A stretch of DNA of 64,000 nt from Lewinellaceae bacterium (lineage in GTDB: Bacteria; Bacteroidota; Bacteroidia; Chitinophagales; Saprospiraceae): contig JADJRC010000010.1 in assembly GCA_016712415.1 (NCBI GenBank), positions 124,001-188,000 on the forward strand, written 5' to 3'. Shown here one piece after another: positions 58,735 to 64,000 of the stretch (positions are counted from its first letter, which is position 1; each line of letters starts with the position of its first letter). The notes beneath the pieces are model-generated. The model was not told where the DNA came from. It ran no database searches and saw only the letters and a program-made list of their open reading frames with translations. Both the position numbers and the translations under genes were made by a program.

Positions 58735-59436
58735 CTATTTGTAGTCTATACGAGTCGCCTGCGGGTTGCGGATTGCGGAAAAAACAAGGTTTTCCAAAAA
58801 GTGTACGACCTGGTCGACGTTCTTGTCCTCTGCAAAATCAGTAAGCCGGGGCAGGTGCAGCATAAAAAAGTACTGAAAATGAGCCATTTCCAAAACGGTA
58901 CTGGCCAGAGAACGCGGATATTCATACGAAGGGGAATACTCCCGGAACATCTGCGCAATACGGGCGCAGAGGTCTTTATATGGCTTGAATAACTGGCCTT
59001 CGTTGATCTTTTCCACCTCCCTGGTGAGGTATGCCTTGCTGCTTTCCGCAGCCACGATTTCGTACAGGGCTTTTTTGTCCAGACCCGAATTGTCCATGTC
59101 TTCAGGTAGCGGCCGGACGAGCAGTTCGATCACTTTCCGGATCTTTTGTTCCGGGTCGTCGAGGTTCTGGATGGAAAACACGACGAGATATTCAAGGAAA
59201 TTCCAGTACCAGTTCAGGATATACAACAGAAACCGGTGTTTGTTGACGAAATAGCGGTAGACACTTGCCTCGGTGGTATTGATCTCTTCCGCGAGTTTTT
59301 TGAATGTAAAGTGTTCATAGCCAAGCCTGTGCATCAACACGAGGCCAGTGCGGACGATATTTCTTCCCAGCGGCGTGTCTTCCGGATCGCGCAAGGCAAG
59401 GTTATCGTTCGGTTGTATCCTGATTTGAAATTGCAT
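58735..59436 (-). CDS. TetR family transcriptional regulator
   Basis: 233 residues from the ATG at 59436 (MQFQIRIQPNDN). An upstream in-frame TTG at 59457 lies within the -7 box and is rejected. HTH: YEHFTFKKLAEEINTTEASVYRYFVNKHRFLLYIL. The C-terminal ligand domain is helical and aromatic (LEYLVVFSIQNLD, MAHFQYFFMLHLPRL). First gene of a four-gene operon, which it probably regulates. Ligand unknown. Confidence 0.92.
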   Translation of the reverse strand: MQFQIRIQPNDNLALRDPEDTPLGRNIVRTGLVLMHRLGYEHFTFKKLAEEINTTEASVYRYFVNKHRFLLYILNWYWNFLEYLVVFSIQNLDDPEQKIRKVIELLVRPLPEDMDNSGLDKKALYEIVAAESSKAYLTREVEKINEGQLFKPYKDLCARIAQMFREYSPSYEYPRSLASTVLEMAHFQYFFMLHLPRLTDFAEDKNVDQVVHFLENLVFSAIRNPQATRIDYK

Positions 59437-59454
59437 GCCCCGGTATTTTTTGGC

Positions 59455-59462
59455 CAAAATTA
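59455..59462 (-). promoter_or_regulatory. Candidate -7 box of the TetR operon
   Basis: Minus-strand TAATTTTG (TAnnTTTG); 18 bp before the ATG. The -33 region has no TTTG, possibly because the promoter is weak or activator-dependent. Confidence 0.45.
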
Positions 59463-59545
59463 GCGAAAAAATATGGAGCGAAGTTAAACTTTAAAAAGGG
59501 AGGTGTTGTTTATTTGCGCAATAGTAAGGCTATCATACATTATGG

Positions 59546-59577
59546 TTTTGGTTTTTCCAGTAAAACCGGTACTTTTT
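59546..59577 (+). promoter_or_regulatory. Promoter with -33 TTTG and -7 TAnnTTTT
   Basis: TTTTG at 59546-59550, then exactly 19 nt, then TACTTTTT at 59570. This is the best -33/-7 pair in the window (consensus TTTG-N19-21-TAnnTTTG, one mismatch). It faces the small-RNA candidate at 59583. Confidence 0.6.
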
Positions 59578-59582
59578 TAGAA

Positions 59583-59665
59583 AGCATGAGGTTTTGTTTA
59601 AAACACGGAGACCTGAAAGAGGCAATTCCGTCCCACCCCGGCTAACGAGCCGGGGTTATTTTTTT
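59583..59665 (+). ncRNA. Candidate small RNA or leader with intrinsic terminator
   Basis: About 83 nt from the predicted start (just after the 59546-59577 promoter) to a strong terminator: stem ccccggct/agccgggg, loop aacg, then ttattttttt (59636-59665). A weaker hairpin acgga...tccgt (59604-59632 region) precedes it. No reading frame. It lies 84 bp before the small gene at 59749, which has its own -7 box, so it may be an independent sRNA or an attenuator. No family recognised. Confidence 0.55.
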
Positions 59666-59710
59666 GTCGATAATAATTTTCCTGCGGCAGACCGCGTTTT
59701 GAAACAACAC

Positions 59711-59718
59711 TACGTTTG
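59711..59718 (+). promoter_or_regulatory. Candidate -7 box of the 59749 gene
   Basis: TACGTTTG fits TAnnTTTG and lies 31 bp before the ATG. No -33 at proper spacing. Confidence 0.4.
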
Positions 59719-59748
59719 TACCTTATAATCTTAACCGCGTTTCAAATT

Positions 59749-60069
59749 ATGGAGTATCGTACTTCGCTTTCGGAAATTCTTCAAACACTCGCATCAAAGG
59801 GCTACCGCCTTGCCGACGAACAAATTGCAGCCTTCCCGGATGAGCCGCTTCAGTCAGACGACTGGCGCTTGGACTCTGTTCAGCGGGTGCTACAGGAGCA
59901 AGGCAAGACCCTGGTCATAGCAGTCTCCAGTACCAGGCGTCACATGAAACTTGTTTTTGTGGAAATTCTGTCGTCGTTCAACGATTTTTTGCCCATTACC
60001 CTGCTGCGCAGACTGTTCCCTATGGAGCACCACGCCAATTTCCAGCTGGGTACGGTCAACATCCGTTGA
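59749..60069 (+). CDS. Small conserved-type cytoplasmic protein, unknown function
   Basis: 106 residues from the ATG at 59749 (MEYRTSLSEILQTLASKGYRLADEQIAAFPD). No signal or membrane part. The second half is strand-rich (KTLVIAVSSTRRHMKLVFVEILSSF) and ends NFQLGTVNIR. No family recognised. It may be controlled by the upstream terminator/sRNA element. Convergent with the universal stress gene, 14 bp apart. Confidence 0.6.
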   Translation: MEYRTSLSEILQTLASKGYRLADEQIAAFPDEPLQSDDWRLDSVQRVLQEQGKTLVIAVSSTRRHMKLVFVEILSSFNDFLPITLLRRLFPMEHHANFQLGTVNIR

Positions 60070-60083
60070 CGAAATCCCGGTAT

Positions 60084-60908
60084 TTAAACGGCATCATGTA
60101 AAACCAGCATCGGCACATCAATGCGCTGGGCAAGTTTGCGGGTGGTGCTGTCAAAAAACAACCGGTGAAAAAGGCTGTGTTCGTGGGCTACGGCGACCAG
60201 CATATCGGCATCGGTCGATTCCAGGAAATTCGAGACAGCCTGAACGGTTTCCAGATCGTGCAGGTAGTGAAAGTCGTGTTTCAGTCCCTCGATTTTTGCG
60301 CTGAATTCCTTTTCCAGGGCCTTGTCGGGCGTACCCGGCTTGTCCACGATATGCACCACATGCAGTTTGCCCCCTTTTACCTGCGGCAATTCACGCAGGG
60401 TATCAAGGGCATGCCGATCAGCCCGCAACCTGAAATCTGTTGCAAATACGGCGTCTGCCTTTTCTTTAAATTTTCCTTTTTGGGGTACAATGATCACCGG
60501 CTTTGTTGTTTTGGCAATGACGCCCGCGGCAACACTTCCCAACAATACCTTTCGCAGACCGGTGGCGCCGGTTGTGCCCATCACGACTATGTCGGCGCCC
60601 TCTTTTTCTGCCACGGCGTGCACGGCCTGTACCGGAAAGCCAATGGTACACTGTACACGGCAGGAGACCTTCCTGAAATCTTCTTTGCGTTTGTGGCGAT
60701 TGACCCAGTCCTCCAGATCTTTTTCACGCTGTTTATAGTATTCATCGATCCAAAAGGCATTGTAAACGTTGTTGTCTACCCCTTCATTTGGAAAGATCAC
60801 GTGTAATACCAATATCTCTGCTTGCGTTCGGCGGGCCATTTCAAGCGCATACCTGAACGCATTGGAAGCGGATTTGGAAAAGTCGGTCGGAACCAAAATG
60901 GTCTTCAT
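60084..60908 (-). CDS. Universal stress protein, tandem UspA domains
   Basis: 274 residues, two Usp domains. Domain 1 starts MKTILVPTDFSKSASNAFRYALEMAR and contains the ATP-binding motif GTTGATGLRKVLLGSVAAGVI (G-2x-G-9x-GS/T). Domain 2 starts ADAVFATDFRLRADRHALDTL and lacks a clear G-2x-G motif (HEHSLFHRLFFDSTTRKLAQR), so it is probably structural. Cytoplasmic; linked to stress survival and energy limitation. 32 nt downstream of the 60941 gene on the same strand. Confidence 0.93.
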   Translation of the reverse strand: MKTILVPTDFSKSASNAFRYALEMARRTQAEILVLHVIFPNEGVDNNVYNAFWIDEYYKQREKDLEDWVNRHKRKEDFRKVSCRVQCTIGFPVQAVHAVAEKEGADIVVMGTTGATGLRKVLLGSVAAGVIAKTTKPVIIVPQKGKFKEKADAVFATDFRLRADRHALDTLRELPQVKGGKLHVVHIVDKPGTPDKALEKEFSAKIEGLKHDFHYLHDLETVQAVSNFLESTDADMLVAVAHEHSLFHRLFFDSTTRKLAQRIDVPMLVLHDAV

Positions 60909-60940
60909 GTGCCTGAAAATTTATGTGCTGGTTAAACTGC

Positions 60941-61351
60941 TCAGTCTTGCTCCCGATAATCCATGGGGTCCACAAACTCAAAGTTATGGCGTTCGCTGGC
61001 TTTGCCCTTGACATTTTGCTCGTCCAGCGTCAGGTCGTCGGTGACACTCGTAATCAGCCAGGTGTTCCCTGATTTGCGAAAAAGTTGAACGTGGAGGCCA
61101 AATTCCTCTTCAAACAGGCGTTCCAATTGCCAAGTCGGCATATCCTCTTCAATGTACAACACCCCGTCATGCGGCGTTTTTTCCATGCTCCCGAGCGTTC
61201 GTTCGGTATCTGAAATCAAAAATTTGGCATGGCTGCCTCTATACGCTTTGTGCGATTTGGAGAAAAAAACGATTTTAAGAAATGGAAATAAGCTGGAAAA
61301 CTCTTCCTGTATTTGGGCTATAGTCTTGTCTGGCGAAACCTGAATTTTCAT
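60941..61351 (-). CDS. Conserved hypothetical cytoplasmic protein
   Basis: 136 residues. The N-terminal half is mixed (KTIAQIQEEFSSLFPFLKIVFFSKSH) and the middle reads PTWQLERLFEEEFGLHVQLFRKSGNTWLITSVTDDLTLDEQN, a pattern I have seen in conserved Bacteroidota hypotheticals next to universal stress genes. No catalytic motif. Probably in one transcript with the Usp gene. Confidence 0.75.
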   Translation of the reverse strand: MKIQVSPDKTIAQIQEEFSSLFPFLKIVFFSKSHKAYRGSHAKFLISDTERTLGSMEKTPHDGVLYIEEDMPTWQLERLFEEEFGLHVQLFRKSGNTWLITSVTDDLTLDEQNVKGKASERHNFEFVDPMDYREQD

Positions 61352-61579
61352 GGCGTATGTGATTTGTTTTGAAAATCAAACGTTTACAGCACAAATTTCC
61401 GGGGTTATTGTTCCATGCCAAATGACCCCGGTCAGAGGCGCCCCTGATATTGGTCAGGCAAAGGCAGTTCATGGCGATTTCCAAGAAAATAATCGGGAGC
61501 AGGCGAATTTCCACCGCCGGCACTCTACTTTTGAGCCGCCGCATTGGCTACATTCCACACCAAATCACAGCCCGTCTAT

Positions 61580-61996
61580 ATGCCTGTTTTCAATAAAACC
61601 TCAAAAGCATACAGCATATTCTACCTGAAATGCCCGCGTTGTCATGAAGGCGAAACATTCGATACCGGCAGTTGGTCATTTGTTCGGCCAATCGATATGT
61701 TGCAGCGTTGCCCGAAATGCGACCTGAACTATTTTCCCGAACCCGGCTATTACTACGGCGCCATGTTTATTTCTTATGTATGGACCGGCTGGTTTTGCCT
61801 GATGTTCGTCCTGTTTTTTCACTGGATACTGGGCTGGAGCCAGACCGCTGCATTCGGGTTGCTCATCGCGTTTCTGGCCATAAACTTTATCTATATCTTC
61901 CGGATTTCGCGCTTGATGTGGATCAATATCAACGTTAAGTATGATCCCCATGCCATTGAAAAATTCGGAAAAAAAGAACCGCAGGAAAAGCCCTGA
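61580..61996 (+). CDS. DUF983 family membrane protein
   Basis: 138 residues from the ATG at 61580. A zinc-ribbon-like Cys pattern CPRCHEGETF ... CPKCDLNYFPEPGYYYGAMFISY is the DUF983 signature. Two or three membrane segments follow (FCLMFVLFFHWILGW; FGLLIAFLAINFIYIF). Inner membrane; role unknown, though related genes are sometimes linked to cytochrome oxidase or ubiquinone contexts. The 228-bp gap before it has short inverted repeats (ccggggt/accccgg) but no gene. Confidence 0.9.
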   Translation: MPVFNKTSKAYSIFYLKCPRCHEGETFDTGSWSFVRPIDMLQRCPKCDLNYFPEPGYYYGAMFISYVWTGWFCLMFVLFFHWILGWSQTAAFGLLIAFLAINFIYIFRISRLMWININVKYDPHAIEKFGKKEPQEKP

Positions 61997-62044
61997 CTAC
62001 CCGGTTTTAAGAAATATATCGGCCTTCCGCAATAGTTTTGCCTT

Positions 62045-64000
62045 GTGCTGCGTCCAGGATTCATATTGATTGCTTGCCTTTGCGTGTTTGCACATTCTGC
62101 GTTTGCACAGGATGCGCCCGGTATCCGCAATTTTACACCTTTCCATTATGGCGCCCAAAACCAGAACTGGGGACTGGCGCAATCGCCGGAAGGCTGGATT
62201 TACGTGGCCAATAACGGTTGTCTGCTCGAATTTGACGGCGCCAGGTGGCAACAGTTCCTGCTCCCGGAAAAGCAAACAGTGCGGACGGTTATGGCCGGTC
62301 CGGACGGTGCGATCTTTTGCGGTGGATTTGCCGAGTTCGGGTATTGGAAACCAAACGTGTTCGGATTAATGGAATACCATTCGCTCAGCGGTCAGATGCA
62401 GGCCGGGCTGCTGGGAAAAGAAGAAATCTGGCATATTCTGGTTGCGCCATCCTATGTGCTGTTTCAATCGTTTTCAGCCATTTACAAGTACGATTACCAC
62501 AAGGTTACGGTAATCAGGCCGCCCAATTCCATCATGTTCGCCCGGGAGGTGAACGGCAAGGTGTTGCTTCCTGTCATAGGGCGAGGGCTGTACGAACTCC
62601 TGCCCGACGATTCGTTCCGGTTTATTGAAAATACAGAGGTGCTCAGCGACAAAATTGTCCAGTTCCTTGTCTCTGACGGACAGGGCGGCATCTGGGCAGG
62701 CACGACAAACCACGGCATTTTTGAAATAAAAAACGGGCGTTGCCTGCCCTGGTCCAATCCCCTGAACGATGCATTCCGGAAATACCAGCTCAATAAAGCC
62801 CTGCGCCTCAGGGATGGCGGCTGGGTGATCGGGACTATCCTCAACGGGGCATACGTTCTGGACAAAGCAGGGGGACTTCGCCTCTGCCCGTATCGCGAAA
62901 ACGGTCTGCAGAACAACACCGTACTTGCCATGCTGGAAGACCGCGACGGCAACCTGTGGCTGGGGGGCTCGACAGAGGGGTTGACTTTGTAACCCTGCGT
63001 TCTCCGCTGACCATATTTGCCGATCAAACGGGTAGTATCGGCACTACCTATACGGCCGCTGCTGCCGACGGTGCGTTGTATATCGGAACCAACCAGGGCG
63101 TATTTGTCCGGCTCCGCAGGCCGCAACGAGTTTGCGCTTGTCGAGGGCACCCAGGGCAGGTCTGGCAGCTCCAGAATTTTGACCGAAACCTGATTTGCGG
63201 GCATAACGGAGGGACATTCGTCATTACCAACGGGCAGGCAAGCAGGATATCGGAAGTGACCGGGGGCTGGTGTACGGCGCCGGTGCCGGGGAGGCCAGGC
63301 GTGCTGCTGCAAAGCACATACACCGGATTGCTGGTCTTCCGAAAGATGCCGGCCATAACTGGGCATTCGCCTTTCGGGTCGACAGTTTTGCCGAGCCGTT
63401 GAAGAAGATCATTTTTGATCCCCAGGGCTATGTCTGGGGCGTGCATCCGAATAAGGGGCTTTTTCGACTGTCTCTGAGCGACGACCTTACAATAGTGGAG
63501 AAAGTGCAGGCATTCGATCGAACAGACGGGTTGCCTACTGATTTCAGGCTTGACCTGGCACAGCCGGCCGGACGACTGGTGGTCAATACGGCGCAGGGCC
63601 CGTTTGAAATCGACCTGGGGCAGGCAACTCCCCGTTTCCGGCCATTTACGCCGTCTTTTGGCCGCAGCAAGTTATTGCCGGGCCGCAACTCCGATTTTTT
63701 TGCCATCGACAGCACGGGGATACGGTTGATCGCCGGAGAAGAATCTTATGCCCTGCCCCTTTCCCTGGTGCCGTCTTTTGAGAACATTGTCGCCTTGTCC
63801 GACGACAAGTACCTGTTTTGTCTGGAAAACGGATTTGCCATGCTCGACCGTCGCCAAATGACCTTAAACAAGCGGGCCGGCCCTCCGGGGGCAAGCATAC
63901 GCGTCGTTGCTACCGCTTCGGGCGAATCGTTTCTGCCTGCAGGGCAGCTGGCGTTTTCCTGGCGGCAAAACAGCCTGGTGTTCCGCTTTGCTTCTGCCTT
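62045..64000 (+). pseudogene. Two-component-regulator-propeller (Reg_prop/Y_Y_Y) sensor regulator, frameshifted and cut by the window end
   Basis: GTG start at 62045 with signal peptide (FILIACLCVFAHSAFAQ). Propeller blades: GLAQSPEGWIYVANNGCLLEFDG, GIWAGTTNHGIFEIKNG, MLEDRDGNLWLG. The frame shifts at a run of six G's near 62962 (two fewer would give the canonical WLGLDRGVDFV). It appears to leave and re-enter frame between about 63117 and 63158, and shifts again near 63345 (KDAGHNWAFAFRVDS). From there it stays open to base 64000 (YVWGVHPNKGLFRLSLSDD ... LAFSWRQNSLVFRFA), the start of the Y_Y_Y region. Intact relatives are membrane sensors with a HTH or kinase C-terminus, which lies outside. 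Confidence 0.75.

Noticed and set aside
62494..63446. Minus-strand frames opposite the propeller regulator
   Set aside because: Antisense to a gene whose protein pattern is clear in three plus-strand frames.

Overview
The window looks like a chromosomal contig of a Bacteroidota bacterium, probably Saprospiria/Chitinophagia-like. This is inferred from three proteins with a gliding-motility/type IX secretion (T9SS) type B C-terminus, one T9SS type A protein, a SusC/SusD pair, an ASPIC/UnbV lipoprotein, weak Shine-Dalgarno signals and several TAnnTTTG -7 boxes. Most of the DNA is moderately GC-rich. Two stretches are clearly AT-rich: about 3.84-11.95 kb and 53.15-53.75 kb. I saw no rRNA, tRNA or CRISPR array.

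Layout. 1-3.8 kb: 3' part of a large T9SS protein with five 153-bp internal repeats. 3.8-11.9 kb: an AT-rich island in which every gene lies on the minus strand (retropepsin-like protein, DnaQ-like exonuclease, LRR protein, a split ICMT-like methyltransferase, DUF2200, DUF1801 and several unknowns). The genes are separated by recurring intergenic repeats, so it looks like a cassette array, and it holds a MITE-like element with 17-bp inverted ends. 12.2-28 kb: BNR-type T9SS protein, pirin, glutathione peroxidase, release factor 3, two paralogous PKD/T9SS proteins around an acetyltransferase, TsaC-like protein, ASPIC/UnbV lipoprotein. 28.2-32.8 kb: SusC with a frame-broken SusD. 33.1-36.2 kb: agmatine deiminase, LacI regulator, N-carbamoylputrescine amidase (agmatine to putrescine). 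37-46 kb: acyl-CoA carboxylase subunit, a thioredoxin/ApbE/DUF4266/DUF3570 operon, M16 peptidase, DUF2452.

The most interesting region is 46.3-53.7 kb. A TIR-transmembrane protein and an LPP20-like exported protein (split by a frameshift) precede two paralogous coiled-coil proteins with a C-terminal formylglycine-generating-enzyme (FGE/C-type-lectin-fold) domain. The first carries a variable repeat (VR, 50770-50895). A matching template repeat (TR) lies 340 bp downstream (51110-51239). In the gap-free first 67 columns all ten differences fall at adenines of the TR, the hallmark of a diversity-generating retroelement (DGR). No reverse transcriptase is visible in the window, so it must act from elsewhere or be lost. 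I infer a TIR-linked surface or immune-type recognition locus with a DGR-diversified lectin-fold receptor.

53.7-64 kb: cation efflux protein, acetyltransferase, Tat-exported asparaginase-type hydrolase, an operon of TetR regulator/glycosyltransferase/DUF547/NadR-like kinase, a candidate small RNA with its own promoter and terminator, universal stress protein, DUF983, and the start of a two-component-propeller regulator.

Caution: at least six genes carry single-base frameshifts, mostly at short homopolymers. Some may be sequencing or assembly errors rather than real decay.
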